Assembly (NCBI RefSeq): GCF_001904635.1
Contig: NZ_MRCB01000016.1
Coordinates: forward strand, 9,790-73,789
Direction of reading: 5' to 3'
DNA length: 64,000 nucleotides
Origin: Hydrococcus rivularis NIES-593
GTDB taxonomy: Bacteria; Cyanobacteriota; Cyanobacteriia; Cyanobacteriales; Microcystaceae
Part shown: positions 28,566-38,547 of the stretch, one piece after another
Position numbering within the stretch: position 1 is the first letter of the stretch
How the letters are laid out: every line of letters begins with the position of its first letter
Program-made: the position numbers and the translations under genes
Notes under the pieces: model-generated
What the model was told of the DNA's origin: nothing
Databases searched by the model: none
What the model saw: only the letters and a program-made list of their open reading frames with translations

Positions 28566-29495
28566 ATGAATCGCCAGCGCCTTTCTCATATTGGTTCTGC
28601 GTTGCTGAGTTTATTGCTCTTTGCGCTTTCGATTTGGGCAATTACTCAGGAACTGCAAAAATATCACATCCGAGAAGTCTGGAAAAGTCTAGCCGCTATC
28701 TCCACATCCCATTTACTTTTAGCAGTGGGATTAACTAGCGTAAACTATATCGTGCTGACCGGGTACGATACGCTTGCCGTCCGCTACATTCGTCACCCTC
28801 TCCCTTACCCCAAAACTGCTCTAGTTGCGGTTATTAGTTATGCTATTAGCAATAGCGTTGGTTTAGCACTTTTGAGTGGCAGTACTATTCGCTATCGTTT
28901 TTATCGACCCTGGGATTTATCCATCGCTCAAATTGCTCAGATTATCGCTTTTTGCAATTGGAGCTTTTGGTTGGGGCTATTTGCTGTAGGAGGAGTGCTT
29001 TTTCTTATAGAACCCGTTGAGGTTCCCGCACTTTTGCATTTGCCTGTCACTTCAGTCCATCCCATCGGTGTTATTTTCTCGCTAGTCGTCATTAGCTATC
29101 TTTTTATCTCTATCCTGAGTAAAAAGCCTCTGAGAGTCGGTAGACTAACGATACCTCATTTACCCATCAACCTTTGTCTGGCTCAAATTGCCATTACTTC
29201 TCTTGATTGGTCGCTAGCGGCTGCGGTGCTCTATGTCCTCTTACCTGCATCCGTACCCATATCATATCCAGGTTTTTTCGGCATTTACTTACTGGCGCAA
29301 ATTGCTGGAATTATTAGCAATGTTCCGGGAGGGTTAGGAGTCTTTGAAACGGTAATGCTTTTGCTGCTTTCCCCTCCCATCTCTTCGGCAGAGCTTTTTG
29401 GGGCATTGTTGGCTTACCGAGGGATTTATTACTTCTTGCCTTTAAGCCTTGCCGCCCTGCTGCTGGGACTGTATGAGATTAGACGAAGATTTTAA
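28566..29495 (+). CDS. UPF0104/YbhN-type membrane protein (flippase-like)
   Basis: This 309-residue integral membrane protein has about eight helices. It belongs to the lysylphosphatidylglycerol synthase transmembrane family (UPF0104/YbhN), the fold that makes up the flippase half of MprF. Landmarks are NSVGLALLSGSTIRYRFYRP in the middle and the conserved NVPGGLGVFE near residue 256. The GAGGAGG ribosome binding site is 8 bases before the ATG. It is 77 bases downstream of the DUF2156 gene on the same strand, so it is probably co-transcribed. Joint action in making and flipping a modified lipid is inference from MprF. Confidence 0.87.
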   Translation: MNRQRLSHIGSALLSLLLFALSIWAITQELQKYHIREVWKSLAAISTSHLLLAVGLTSVNYIVLTGYDTLAVRYIRHPLPYPKTALVAVISYAISNSVGLALLSGSTIRYRFYRPWDLSIAQIAQIIAFCNWSFWLGLFAVGGVLFLIEPVEVPALLHLPVTSVHPIGVIFSLVVISYLFISILSKKPLRVGRLTIPHLPINLCLAQIAITSLDWSLAAAVLYVLLPASVPISYPGFFGIYLLAQIAGIISNVPGGLGVFETVMLLLLSPPISSAELFGALLAYRGIYYFLPLSLAALLLGLYEIRRRF

Positions 29496-29706
29496 TCTCT
29501 AGAATTTGAGAGCGTCCCAGAGCCAAAATTTCACACGATTGACATCCCTCTGACATAGATCTGATATCTGTCTTTTTTAGACTTCTAGTAGAATTAACCC
29601 GAAAGTACTGCGCTTTCTCGCCCAAAGACAGGGCATTACTCTTTTTATTGGGTTTTGCCTTGTAGCATGGAATTACCAGTGTGTTTCGATCGGCGGTTTT
29701 TTATCC

Positions 29707-31110
29707 ATGTCAGATGTTTTACTCAGTCGCTATCAAATCATTCGAGAATTGGGTAGCGGCGGCTTTGGGGATACCTATCTAGCAAAAGACCTAGCCCTGC
29801 CAGGTCATCCTCCCTGCGTCGTCAAGCATCTGAAACCAAAAGATACCGCTCCGTCGGCTTTAGCTGTTGCGAAAACGTTATTCGAGCGAGAAGCAGAATA
29901 TCTTTATCGCCTGGGCAAACACGACCAAATCCCTAGCCTGTACGCGCATTTCGAGGAAGGCGGGGAATTTTATTTAGTACAAGAATTCATTGAGGGAGAG
30001 GAACTCACTCAAGAACTCCTTCCAGGCAAACCATTGAGTGAAGAACGCACCATTAATTTACTGCGAGAAATTCTCGAAGTTTTAGCAGTCGTCCACAAAG
30101 AAAATGTCATTCACCGAGATATCAAACCATCGAATCTCATCCGGCGCAAGCGCGATAAAAAATTGGTGCTGATTGACTTTGGGGCGGTTAAAGAAATCGG
30201 TGCTTTGACGGTAACTGCCGCCGGACAAACGACGATGACGCGGGGAATTGGGACTCCCGGCTATATGCCAAGCGAACAAGCGCAAGGAAAACCCAGACTA
30301 GCCAGCGATGTCTATGCAGTAGGAATGGTAGGAATTCAAGCTATAACTGGCTTATCGCCCGATCGCCTTACAGAAGATCCTAATACGGGAAGATTATTAT
30401 GGCACGATCGCGCCCAAGTCAGCGATCGCTTGGCGAATATTTTAGATCGAATGACCCACGAATATTATCGATCGCGCTATCAAGATGCCTCAGAAGCCCT
30501 GCAAGCACTCATGTCCGAGACAGAATTTTCGCCCCCTCTCTCGCAAGTACGAACGCAGGTGGCTTATGTTCCCGATGTTGCCTCCAAGCAATCTGGAGGC
30601 TTATTAAAGCTACTGAAGATAGTCTTTTCAGTAGCAATTGGCGGACTTGCCACGGGCGCGATCGCAGGAATAATATTACTCAATCGACCTTCATCCTCGC
30701 CGCCCGTCGTTTTCGACACCCCAACTCCTACACCGACGATAGAACCCACTCCTAGAGAAACGACCTCCCCAACGCCCACGCCGGAACCAACTCCAGAAGT
30801 AACAGTTTCCCCCACTCCCACCGATACACCCGAAGCGCAAGTGCCGGACGAGCCTTCACCCACGCCAACCGTCGAACCAACCCCAACCTCCGAAACGCCA
30901 GAAACAACCGTGGCTACAGTGTTGAATCCGGGGACATTAGTCAGGGACGAACCATCGCCTACGGGGAAAATTCTTTGTCCGGTTCGTTCCGTGAGGACGA
31001 TTAATACCTATGGAGAAACGAATGGATGGTACAAAACCGACATTTGTGGGACAATGGGTTACATCCACCAAAGTCAACTGACCTTCGATCGCCGATCCGA
31101 CGCAGAGTAG
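29707..31110 (+). CDS. Ser/Thr protein kinase with Pro/Thr linker and SH3-like domain
   Basis: This is a 467-residue eukaryotic-type kinase. The glycine loop GSGGFG (16-21), Lys40 in VVKHLKP, the catalytic HRDIKPSN (136-143) and DFG (157-159) are all intact, so an active enzyme is expected. The kinase domain is followed by a membrane helix (about 302-326), a Pro/Thr linker (about 330-405) and a bacterial SH3-type domain at the end (PGTLVRDEPSPTGK, then WYKTDICGTMGYI). This fits a receptor kinase with an extracytoplasmic sensor, as in cyanobacterial Spk proteins. The stimulus and targets are unknown. It precedes the amidohydrolase gene by about 50 bases. Confidence 0.9.
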   Translation: MSDVLLSRYQIIRELGSGGFGDTYLAKDLALPGHPPCVVKHLKPKDTAPSALAVAKTLFEREAEYLYRLGKHDQIPSLYAHFEEGGEFYLVQEFIEGEELTQELLPGKPLSEERTINLLREILEVLAVVHKENVIHRDIKPSNLIRRKRDKKLVLIDFGAVKEIGALTVTAAGQTTMTRGIGTPGYMPSEQAQGKPRLASDVYAVGMVGIQAITGLSPDRLTEDPNTGRLLWHDRAQVSDRLANILDRMTHEYYRSRYQDASEALQALMSETEFSPPLSQVRTQVAYVPDVASKQSGGLLKLLKIVFSVAIGGLATGAIAGIILLNRPSSSPPVVFDTPTPTPTIEPTPRETTSPTPTPEPTPEVTVSPTPTDTPEAQVPDEPSPTPTVEPTPTSETPETTVATVLNPGTLVRDEPSPTGKILCPVRSVRTINTYGETNGWYKTDICGTMGYIHQSQLTFDRRSDAE

Positions 31111-31159
31111 AATTTGAGAAATAGAGAAGCTTCTTTGTTTCGGGTTGCCAGTACGTTTG

Positions 31160-32194
31160 ATGTTCGCCGTTTACAGCCAAGACCACCAATACCACAACCC
31201 TCGGTTCGAGTTAGTTGACGGGCAATTCAGCCCACCGTTCGAGCATCCCCGCCGTGCAGAAACAGTACTGGCGCAAATCCGCGAGATAAGTTTGGGTCAC
31301 ATTCTACCGCCGAGAGATTTCGGCTTATCTGCGATCCTGCGAGTTCACGACGAGGGGTTCGTTCGTTTTCTGCAAACTGCCTGGAACGAATGGTCGCTTG
31401 TGCGTGGAGAAGGAGACGCATTTCCTTTTACCTGGATAGGACGAGCGATGCGTCGCGACAAAGTGCCAGAAACCAGCGACGGCAAGCTGGGCTATTACGC
31501 TTTCGATGCGGGAACGCCGATTACCTCTGGTACTTGGCGAGCTGCTACTACCTCAGTTAATGTCGCCCTTACCGGGCAGGAACTAGTCGCGAAAGGAGAA
31601 CGCGCCGTCTTTGCCCTCTGTCGTCCGCCCGGTCATCACGCCGCCCGCGACTGCTATGGAGGTTATTGCTTTTTGAATAATGCCGCGATCGCAGCCCAAG
31701 CCTTTCGAGACGCGGGGGCAGAACGCGTTGCAATTCTAGACGTAGACTACCACCACGGCAACGGGACGCAGGAAATCTTTTACGATCGCCGCGATATTCT
31801 GTTTGTCTCGCTGCATGCCCATCCCCGTCAGGAATATCCTTACTTTTCCGGTTACGAAGACGAACGAGGCGCAGGGACAGGAGAAGGCTACAATCAAAAC
31901 TATCCCCTCCCCTGGGGCACCGATTGGACAAGCTATCGAGAGCCGCTTGAGGATGCCATTCGAGCAATCCGCAATTACAGCCCCGATGCTTTCGTCGTCT
32001 CTCTCGGTGTTGATACCTTCGAGAAAGACCCCATTTGCAAGTTTCAGTTTCACAAAGAAGATTACCTGCGTTTGGGCGAAGCGATCGCTCGCGTTAATAA
32101 GCCTACTTTATTCGTAATGGAGGGAGGCTATGCGGTAGACGAGCTAGGCTTGAATGTTGTCAATGTGTTAGTGGGATTTGAGAATGCCTGTTAA
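31160..32194 (+). CDS. Histone deacetylase-like amidohydrolase
   Basis: This is an enzyme of about 344 residues in the arginase/deacetylase superfamily, likely a zinc hydrolase acting on acetylated polyamines or a related small acetyl-amine. The HDAC motifs are clear: RPPGHHA with the tandem His, GGYCFLNNAAIAA, DVDYHHGNGTQ with metal ligands, SLHAHP and later SLGVDTFEKD. I choose the ATG at 31160 (MFAVYSQDH) because homologues start like this; a TTG at 31145 is also open. It lies 50 bases after the kinase gene on the same strand and converges on purK with a short hairpin between. Confidence 0.9.
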   Translation: MFAVYSQDHQYHNPRFELVDGQFSPPFEHPRRAETVLAQIREISLGHILPPRDFGLSAILRVHDEGFVRFLQTAWNEWSLVRGEGDAFPFTWIGRAMRRDKVPETSDGKLGYYAFDAGTPITSGTWRAATTSVNVALTGQELVAKGERAVFALCRPPGHHAARDCYGGYCFLNNAAIAAQAFRDAGAERVAILDVDYHHGNGTQEIFYDRRDILFVSLHAHPRQEYPYFSGYEDERGAGTGEGYNQNYPLPWGTDWTSYREPLEDAIRAIRNYSPDAFVVSLGVDTFEKDPICKFQFHKEDYLRLGEAIARVNKPTLFVMEGGYAVDELGLNVVNVLVGFENAC

Positions 32195-32213
32195 ATAACC
32201 ATTTACTGGGAGT

Positions 32214-32230
32214 GCGAGCATCTTGCTCGC
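32214..32230. terminator. Short hairpin between convergent genes
   Basis: GCGAGCA (32214-32220) and TGCTCGC (32224-32230) form a perfect 7-bp stem with a TCT loop between the ends of the amidohydrolase and purK genes. Similar GAGCATC-type palindromes are at about 410-430, 54115-54133 and 57328-57357. Confidence 0.4.
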
Positions 32231-32275
32231 GTTTGGGTTAGAATTATGCGATCGCGACGCTCATTAAATGGATTT

Positions 32276-33442
32276 CTAAGCTCCATACCAAAGCGTTTCG
32301 ATTTTTCGGGCAACTTCTAACAATTGCTCTTTTACGCTTTGAGACGAGCTAGTTGCTGTCTCTGACTCTAGTAAAACTGTCACGTGTCCTAACTTGCGTC
32401 CGGGACGAGATTCGGTTTTCTCGTACCAATGAAGATAGGCATGGGGAATGGCAGCTATGCGATCGCGTTTTTCTTGATAATTGCTGTAAGAATGCTCATA
32501 GCCCAGCAAATTTACCATCACTGCTCCCGAGCATTTGAGAGCAGACGAGCCTAATGACAAATCCGTCACTGCCCGCAACTGCATTTCAAACTGAGACATT
32601 TCGCAGGCATCGAGGGTGTAGTGCCCAGAATTGTGCGTTCGCGGTGCGATTTCATTGACTAATACTTTGCCATCTTGGGTGAGAAATAGCTCGATCCCAA
32701 AAACGCCGACAACTTGCAATTTTTCTAGCAAATGACGGGCAATTCTTTCTATTTCTAACTCGATTTCCGGTGCGAGATCGGCTGGGGCAATAACCCAATG
32801 GCAAACTCGATCTTTCTGATAAGTTTCTACAACTGGGTAGACTACGACCTCTCCAGCAACGCTACGAGCGGCTATAATCGCTAGTTCCCGCTCGAAGGGG
32901 ATAAATTCTTCCAACAACCATGAAGTATCTGGAAAACGCTTGTAGATGGCTTCTAGCTCACCGCGATCGCCGATAATAAAAGTTCCCTGTCCGTCATAAC
33001 CGTGGCGGCGGGATTTGAGAACGATGGGAAAGCTTAATTTAAGATCGCACGAGACAGCATTATCATCTCTCTCTAATGCAACAAAGCAAGGGACTGGCAA
33101 TCCAATCTCTTTGAGATAGCAGCGTTGGTGATATTTATCCAACAGAGGCGATAAAGCTTCCAAGCTGGGGCGAAAGCAAATGCCTCTCTCTGCTAAAGGC
33201 TTTAACGCTTCTAAATTAATAAACTCATTCTCAAAGGTAATAACATTGCAGCGATTAGCTAGCCGAACGGTAGCCGCCGCATCGTCTACGGCGGCTAGGA
33301 TCGTTTCGGCTGCAATTTTAACGGCTGGGTCATCGGGACGGGGAGTCTGGACGACCAAATCTATTCCTAACTTTTGGGCAGCTTGTGCCATCATCCAAGC
33401 CAACTGACCGCCGCCAATGACACCAACTCGTTTTCTTTCCAT
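32276..33442 (-). CDS. purK: N5-carboxyaminoimidazole ribonucleotide synthase
   Basis: This is an ATP-grasp enzyme of de novo purine synthesis that uses ATP and bicarbonate to convert AIR to N5-CAIR. About 388 residues. The N-terminal GVIGGGQLAWMMAQAA Rossmann motif, the ATP-grasp segment with VLKSRRHGYDGQG, and the late EIAPRTHNSGHYTLDA signature are intact. I choose the ATG at 33442 because it overlaps the upstream pentapeptide gene stop as TGATG; a GTG at 33451 is also open. This overlap implies translational coupling. The gene is otherwise of ordinary length. Confidence 0.96.
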   Translation of the reverse strand: MERKRVGVIGGGQLAWMMAQAAQKLGIDLVVQTPRPDDPAVKIAAETILAAVDDAAATVRLANRCNVITFENEFINLEALKPLAERGICFRPSLEALSPLLDKYHQRCYLKEIGLPVPCFVALERDDNAVSCDLKLSFPIVLKSRRHGYDGQGTFIIGDRGELEAIYKRFPDTSWLLEEFIPFERELAIIAARSVAGEVVVYPVVETYQKDRVCHWVIAPADLAPEIELEIERIARHLLEKLQVVGVFGIELFLTQDGKVLVNEIAPRTHNSGHYTLDACEMSQFEMQLRAVTDLSLGSSALKCSGAVMVNLLGYEHSYSNYQEKRDRIAAIPHAYLHWYEKTESRPGRKLGHVTVLLESETATSSSQSVKEQLLEVARKIETLWYGA

Positions 33443-33948
33443 CAATTGCACCCCAATGAAGCTCGCGTTTCAACGCCCGTTTTAGAATTCACCCCAGATG
33501 CTATGGTACACAGTTTAGCGACTTGATCGCCATCTAAAACGGCAAGCGTAAAGTCAGCTCCTGTAATATTTGCTCCATCAAAGGTAGTGCGTAACATGAT
33601 TGCTTCTGTCAAAACCGCATCGCTGAGATCGGCTCCATTAAAGCTGCTCAGATAGGCAAGACCGTTAGTGAGATCGGCGCCGTGCAGATTGGTTTCTTTG
33701 AGAGCGGAACCGTTAAAAACCGCCCCGCGCAAGTCAGTATTGCTAAAGTTAGCAGAGGTTAGATCGACGTTGGTGAACTGAGCGGTTTGTAAATTTTGAC
33801 CGGAAAAATCTTGACCGCTCAGATTTTTATCTTCAAAACTTGCGGCTGCTCCAGTGACGGCTGAAGAACTTGCCGCTTTTGCTGGTAAAGGAAAAAGCAA
33901 AATAGTTAATGCTAATAAGAAAATAGCTAATCGCAGAATATATTTCAT
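33442..33948 (-). CDS. Secreted pentapeptide-repeat protein
   Basis: This is a 168-residue protein starting at the ATG at 33948 (a TTG at 33957 is open). A signal peptide occupies about residues 1-25 (hydrophobic core, AKA cleavage site). Then come about 16 pentapeptide units of the A(D/N)LXX type ([16 protein letters not shown], then [13 protein letters not shown]), which fold as a right-handed quadrilateral beta-helix. The tail contains two Cys (near [11 protein letters not shown] and at SLGCN). Such secreted pentapeptide proteins are common in cyanobacterial thylakoid lumen and have no assigned function. Its stop overlaps the purK start codon (TGATG), an unexplained pairing. Confidence 0.85.
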   Translation of the reverse strand: MKYILRLAIFLLALTILLFPLPAKAASSSAVTGAAASFEDKNLSGQDFSGQNLQTAQFTNVDLTSANFSNTDLRGAVFNGSALKETNLHGADLTNGLAYLSSFNGADLSDAVLTEAIMLRTTFDGANITGADFTLAVLDGDQVAKLCTIASGVNSKTGVETRASLGCN

Positions 33949-34062
33949 CGCTTGCAAACAATGTAGATCGCTTAAATCGCCTTCTAGATAGATTGTACGG
34001 GAAAGTTGCCTCCGATTTGCTCTGTTGAATCGAGATAAGAGCAGCCTAACGCCGAACTCAGT

Positions 34063-35613
34063 TTAAGTATCGTTGCTCTCAAGAAAATCCTGTTGGAGGA
34101 AAGGAGCGAGTTCTCGGTTCAATCGACCGGCTTTGACCAATTCGGCATAGGTATCCGCTTCAGTTGCCATCAATTCTTGGCGCAGTTGCTCGGTAGTAAA
34201 GTCTTGTAGATTGGGATATTCATTTTGCAATCGCTCTATTTCTTCTTGCAGGCGGTTTAATTCTCCCTTAACGAGTTGCTCTTGATAGCGATAAAATTCC
34301 GGTTCGACTCCCGGACGTTTTTCGACTCGTTGGAGGTGTTGAAGAACGCGATCGAGGGCAGTCAAACGCGCGATCGCTTCTGCATATTGCTGGCGTAACG
34401 GTTGGTCGCCCAGTAGGTTTAGCTTCTCTAGTAACGGTTTGACGGTTAATCCCTGCACGAGCAACGTAAATAAGACGACTCCAAAGACTGTAGCAACGAT
34501 CTCCTCTCGTTCGGATAGGATAGCAGGGATGCTCAATGCCAAAGCGATAGACACCGAACCTCGCAGTCCGCCCCACCAAAGTATCGTTTGCTCTTGTAAG
34601 GGAATGTCCGATTTAACCAGTTTATTGCTCAAACCGCTCAAACCGAAAATTGCTAAGGCTCGCGTCACAATCATCGCGACTACCGTCAAGGCGATGGTTC
34701 CTAAATTTTCTCCCAGAACGGCAAACTCGACGCGATCGCCAATTAGCAAAAAAACGATCGAGTTGACAAAAAAGGCTAGAAACTCCCAAAACTCTGTCAC
34801 GATGATGCGGGTGCGGGGATTCATGCCGATGCGCGAACCAAAGTTCCCCAAAATTAACCCCGTAGTAACGACTCCAATGACTCCAGAACCGCCTAAATCT
34901 TCTGTAATCAAATAAGTGCCATATGCCGAAACCAGAGTTAACGATTGCTCCACCAATGGCAAGTCGAATCGTTGCGTGAGGTAGGAAATGCCAAAACCAA
35001 TTAAACTGCCAACCGCAAGACCGATGCCGACTACTGAGAACAATTGTATTAAAATCGATTGAATTTCTAACGATTTAGTTCCTAGCGGCAGTCCGACCAA
35101 AAAACTAAAAGCCACTACCGCCATGCCATCGTTGAACAGGCTTTCCCCTTCCATTAAGGTGCTTAAACGTCTTTCTACGCCCAATTCTCGAAATAGCGCC
35201 GTTACGGAAACTGGGTCAGTGGCAGACAAACTCGCTCCCACGAGTAATGCAGTTGTTAACTGCAATCCGGCAAATTGTTTTAACCCCAACGCAATTCCTA
35301 AAATTGAAATAACGACTCCCGCGATCGCGTACAAACAAATGGGAAATAAGTCGCGCTTTAAATCTAGCCATCTCAAATTCCATGCTGCTTCAAACAGCAG
35401 TGGCGGTAAGAAAATTGACAGGATCAATTCGGGCGACAAATTGACGAGGCGAACGTCAACAAATGCCAAACCCAGACCAACGATTACCAATAGTAAGGTA
35501 TAGGGAATTTGGCGAAACCAGCTAACAATTTGAGGCAGCGTTGCCACGCTCAAAGACACGGCGAGAACTAAAAGAAATTGTTTGAGATTGTCTTCAATCG
35601 CTGCTTCACTCAT
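34063..35613 (-). CDS. Na+/H+ antiporter, CPA1/NhaP family
   Basis: This is an integral membrane antiporter of about 516 residues. I choose the ATG at 35613 (MSEAAIEDNLKQF); an upstream ATG at 35739 would add a basic 42-residue leader. About 12 helices fill residues 10-410, including the conserved SLSATDPVSV (Asp pair region of CPA1) and the SLFNDGMAVV motif. The C-terminal about 110 residues are a soluble, Glu/Leu-rich helical tail, likely regulatory. The family exchanges Na+ or K+ for H+ and supports salt and pH tolerance. It is the last gene of the leftward run that begins with the AI-2E protein at 39850. Confidence 0.88.
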   Translation of the reverse strand: MSEAAIEDNLKQFLLVLAVSLSVATLPQIVSWFRQIPYTLLLVIVGLGLAFVDVRLVNLSPELILSIFLPPLLFEAAWNLRWLDLKRDLFPICLYAIAGVVISILGIALGLKQFAGLQLTTALLVGASLSATDPVSVTALFRELGVERRLSTLMEGESLFNDGMAVVAFSFLVGLPLGTKSLEIQSILIQLFSVVGIGLAVGSLIGFGISYLTQRFDLPLVEQSLTLVSAYGTYLITEDLGGSGVIGVVTTGLILGNFGSRIGMNPRTRIIVTEFWEFLAFFVNSIVFLLIGDRVEFAVLGENLGTIALTVVAMIVTRALAIFGLSGLSNKLVKSDIPLQEQTILWWGGLRGSVSIALALSIPAILSEREEIVATVFGVVLFTLLVQGLTVKPLLEKLNLLGDQPLRQQYAEAIARLTALDRVLQHLQRVEKRPGVEPEFYRYQEQLVKGELNRLQEEIERLQNEYPNLQDFTTEQLRQELMATEADTYAELVKAGRLNRELAPFLQQDFLESNDT

Positions 35614-35755
35614 GGTTGAATTGAGATTGCCATTATTCCAACTTAATTTATTATGAACTGACGCACTCCAGCAAATGTAGGGGCAGTGTCCCGATCTTTT
35701 TCTACGGGATCTCGGATTTCTAACCTGCAACTGCGCCACTCCTATTATTGCCTGT

Positions 35756-37174
35756 TTACCGTCTCACTAAGTAATTTAAATTTTCAACTTCTTCAACCAC
35801 TTTTTCTATCTCGCTTTCAGCAATTCTTTTTACATAATTAATTTTTATTTCTTCTAGCCAACTAATCAACCAAGACTGGATTTCTGGCAGATTTTGCTTT
35901 TTTTGGAGTTCTGCTTCAAAGGCATCGATAACATTTTCAATCAAATTAGTCATCAGTGTAGTACTGACCGGATCTTCAAGTGTTTTGATTAAGTTATTGT
36001 AGAGTATTTGAGAGAAATCTTTGGTCAAATTTTCGGTAATTTGGGCGGGTAAATGACTCAACCCAGGAATTTTTTGGATTTTTTGATAAATTGGAGATTC
36101 ATTAAGAGTTCTTTCAAGATTGTAATGGACTAGAGCTTCTAGATCTGGCTGAACTTTTGGCAAAACATCATAAATGCTGACGTTGAATAAGCGAGCTGCG
36201 ATCGCTCGCACTTCATTGGTATTATTAACCTGAATGTAGGGACGGCGAGTTTCGGGATGAAATAACCAGCGTGCCAAATCTCCTCGACGAATCGCGTCTT
36301 GCATCTGGTCGATCGCCTGAACGCCTATCATTTCTGTGAGTTCTCCAGCAAAATTAATGGCAAAATCGCGATCGATTTGCTTGCGTAAAGGTTCCAAATT
36401 CACTAAATCGGTTTGGTAAAGACGAATAGTGACTGGAATAACTCGCAACCATCTCCAGAAGGGAAGTAATAAAAACAGATCGTACCAACGCCGCAGGATA
36501 GCTTCTAGCCAATTCAAATTCGGATTGCTACGACTAATATGATAAGTGCGTATTAGTACGTCGAGAGCAAAAATAATAATAAATGGTAAATCGAGCAACC
36601 AAAAGCGATCGATAAAATTCCCAAATTTATTAATATCTCGATAGTAATTACTTTGAATGAGAGGTCGAATTAAAGAATTAAAAAAATTAATTTGCGATCG
36701 CCAATCAGTTTGAGAAAGATAAGCTTGACTCCAAAACGTAGCAAAACCATCTCTGGCAGATTGCTCGTTAGTATGTAAGCGCATTTCATTTTTGATTTTG
36801 GCTAGAGTCCCGCTTTTATTTGCTACATCAAAAGGATTTTCTTCAATAAGACGATTACTTAAAAGACGTAACTCGCTTAACAAATTTTCTGTCTGGGGAG
36901 ACGTTAATCCAGTCTGCAAAACTTGCGCTTGCAATGCATCTACTTTATCGAGGTAGTTTTGCGTTTCCGGGTGAGGTTCGATCCCTTTAACTGGGTCGTA
37001 TACTTGAGTTAAAGCTGGCAGTATTTGCAGATAAAAATCTCGCCAGGGTATATAAGTAAGATCGAAAAAGACCAAAGTTAAGTTCAGGAATCCAACGATA
37101 GCAATTAATTTCTGAAAATAGCGATCGCGCTCAAAGAAAAATTGTTTTTTATTCGAGTTTAATCCCATAAACAA
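35756..37174 (-). CDS. Membrane protein with ion-channel-like segments
   Basis: This is a 472-residue protein, apparently cyanobacterial. A membrane helix lies near residues 22-40. A long soluble stretch (about 45-165) is followed by two or three hydrophobic helices (about 180-262) resembling the S2-S4 part of voltage-gated channels, with RRWYDLFLLLPFWRWL and a positive residue ladder. The C-terminal 200 residues are soluble and helical, rich in Glu and Leu. No pore selectivity filter is evident. I do not recognise a named family. It starts 5 bases after the GH100 invertase stop, so the two genes are very likely co-translated. A role in membrane homeostasis is speculation. Confidence 0.7.
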   Translation of the reverse strand: MFMGLNSNKKQFFFERDRYFQKLIAIVGFLNLTLVFFDLTYIPWRDFYLQILPALTQVYDPVKGIEPHPETQNYLDKVDALQAQVLQTGLTSPQTENLLSELRLLSNRLIEENPFDVANKSGTLAKIKNEMRLHTNEQSARDGFATFWSQAYLSQTDWRSQINFFNSLIRPLIQSNYYRDINKFGNFIDRFWLLDLPFIIIFALDVLIRTYHISRSNPNLNWLEAILRRWYDLFLLLPFWRWLRVIPVTIRLYQTDLVNLEPLRKQIDRDFAINFAGELTEMIGVQAIDQMQDAIRRGDLARWLFHPETRRPYIQVNNTNEVRAIAARLFNVSIYDVLPKVQPDLEALVHYNLERTLNESPIYQKIQKIPGLSHLPAQITENLTKDFSQILYNNLIKTLEDPVSTTLMTNLIENVIDAFEAELQKKQNLPEIQSWLISWLEEIKINYVKRIAESEIEKVVEEVENLNYLVRR

Positions 37175-37179
37175 ATCAT

Positions 37180-38547
37180 TTATTCCCGTTCAAAACTCAA
37201 CAATTCTAAATGGCTGGGCTCTGAGATTAGCTCTTTTGCTACTAAAAAAGCCGCGATCGTCCAAGTCTGATATTTTCTGGCTTGTTTGCCAATCAATCGA
37301 CCTGTTTTTCCATCGTAATATTCCGACCATTCGTCCTCACTTAAGTAATTTTCAGCAATATCGGTCGCTTCCTCAGCTATTTCAATGCGATCGGTTTTTA
37401 TTGCAGCTCCTACGAGTAACCAAAGTAGAAAGGGCCAATTGCCACCATTATGATACGACCAGGGACGATTTTTAAGATCGGCTCCCGTAACGATTTTCCA
37501 CTCCAGACCTTCGAGTGCGGGAAAACACATTTTCATCGGCATTTCGCCAACCAAATCATCCCAGCGTTGCTCGATTAAATTCATAATTTGCTGCGATTCT
37601 CGTTCGCTGGCTAAAGCAGTAATAATTGCCATTAGATTTCCTAGAGCAAAGAAACGAAAATCCATTCGTCCCGAACCGAGATTGCCTGCCAAATAACCTC
37701 CATTTCTAGGCAGCCATTCAGTTAACCAACCCGGAATTGACTCGGCAAAAATATTAAATCGATTGGCAACTTCTGTACCAAATTCATCGCCCCGAAAGCG
37801 ATAGATTTCATTTAAACGTTTGAGATCGATCCAGTAGTATTCCCTCAAATGATAAGTCAAGGGAACTAGGCGTTGTTTGACGCTAGAAATACACGAGCAG
37901 TTATCGTCGTTGGGCAAAAGAAGTTCTCTAGCGGCACGTAAGGCAGCATAGAACAACACCTGAATTTCGAGCGGATGTTCGTAGACACCCATACGACGAT
38001 CGATCGTAAAAGCGCCATCGGGAACTAACATGGTCGGGTACATGGCGAACCGATGTGCCAAACACATTTCTAAAATTAATTGGATGCCCTGTTGGAATTC
38101 AATTTGTTGGGCAAGGGAAATATCGCCCGTAGCTTTCACATAAGCTCGCAACAGGATAATCCACCACAGACAAGAATCGACAGGCGGAACTCGCGCGATC
38201 GCGTGTTCGCCAAAATCGGCAGTGATATACTCTTTGCCATCTATTAATTCGACTTTGAAACTGGCTGGCATCAATCCCGGTCCTGGCTTGAAAGAGTCCA
38301 TTTGCGGTTCGTGACTCTGTAGGGAAAGCGTCTCTATCAAAAAGTTGCGAACTATCTCAGACCTGCCTTTAATGAGAAAAGCCAGCGCCGATGGGACAAA
38401 ATCGCGAATAAAGCATTGATCGTAGTTGAGCGCCTCTAACTCCGGATCGTTGGCGGCGATTGTCCCAACCGGACGACCTCGATAATAAATAATCGATTTT
38501 TCCAGCCTTTCCCAGGCTTCTGCCACTAAATCGTTGCTTGCGTTCAT
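37180..38547 (-). CDS. Alkaline/neutral invertase, GH100
   Basis: This is a 455-residue cytosolic glycoside hydrolase that should split sucrose to glucose and fructose. GH100 hallmarks are visible: [15 protein letters not shown] near residue 38 with acidic catalytic residues, a [13 protein letters not shown] segment, [16 protein letters not shown], and [14 protein letters not shown] near residue 372. It has no signal peptide, as expected for the family that in cyanobacteria sits in sucrose metabolism. The start overlaps the stop of a small single-TM gene (38544-38699) as ATGA, and its stop is 5 bases from the channel-like gene, so this is an operon. The link between an invertase and membrane proteins is unexplained. 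Confidence 0.93.
   Translation of the reverse strand: MNASNDLVAEAWERLEKSIIYYRGRPVGTIAANDPELEALNYDQCFIRDFVPSALAFLIKGRSEIVRNFLIETLSLQSHEPQMDSFKPGPGLMPASFKVELIDGKEYITADFGEHAIARVPPVDSCLWWIILLRAYVKATGDISLAQQIEFQQGIQLILEMCLAHRFAMYPTMLVPDGAFTIDRRMGVYEHPLEIQVLFYAALRAARELLLPNDDNCSCISSVKQRLVPLTYHLREYYWIDLKRLNEIYRFRGDEFGTEVANRFNIFAESIPGWLTEWLPRNGGYLAGNLGSGRMDFRFFALGNLMAIITALASERESQQIMNLIEQRWDDLVGEMPMKMCFPALEGLEWKIVTGADLKNRPWSYHNGGNWPFLLWLLVGAAIKTDRIEIAEEATDIAENYLSEDEWSEYYDGKTGRLIGKQARKYQTWTIAAFLVAKELISEPSHLELLSFERE

Noticed and set aside
30720-30910. DNA tandem repeat in the kinase gene
   Set aside because: It is the Pro/Thr coding linker (PTP units) with irregular codons, not a separate repeat element.
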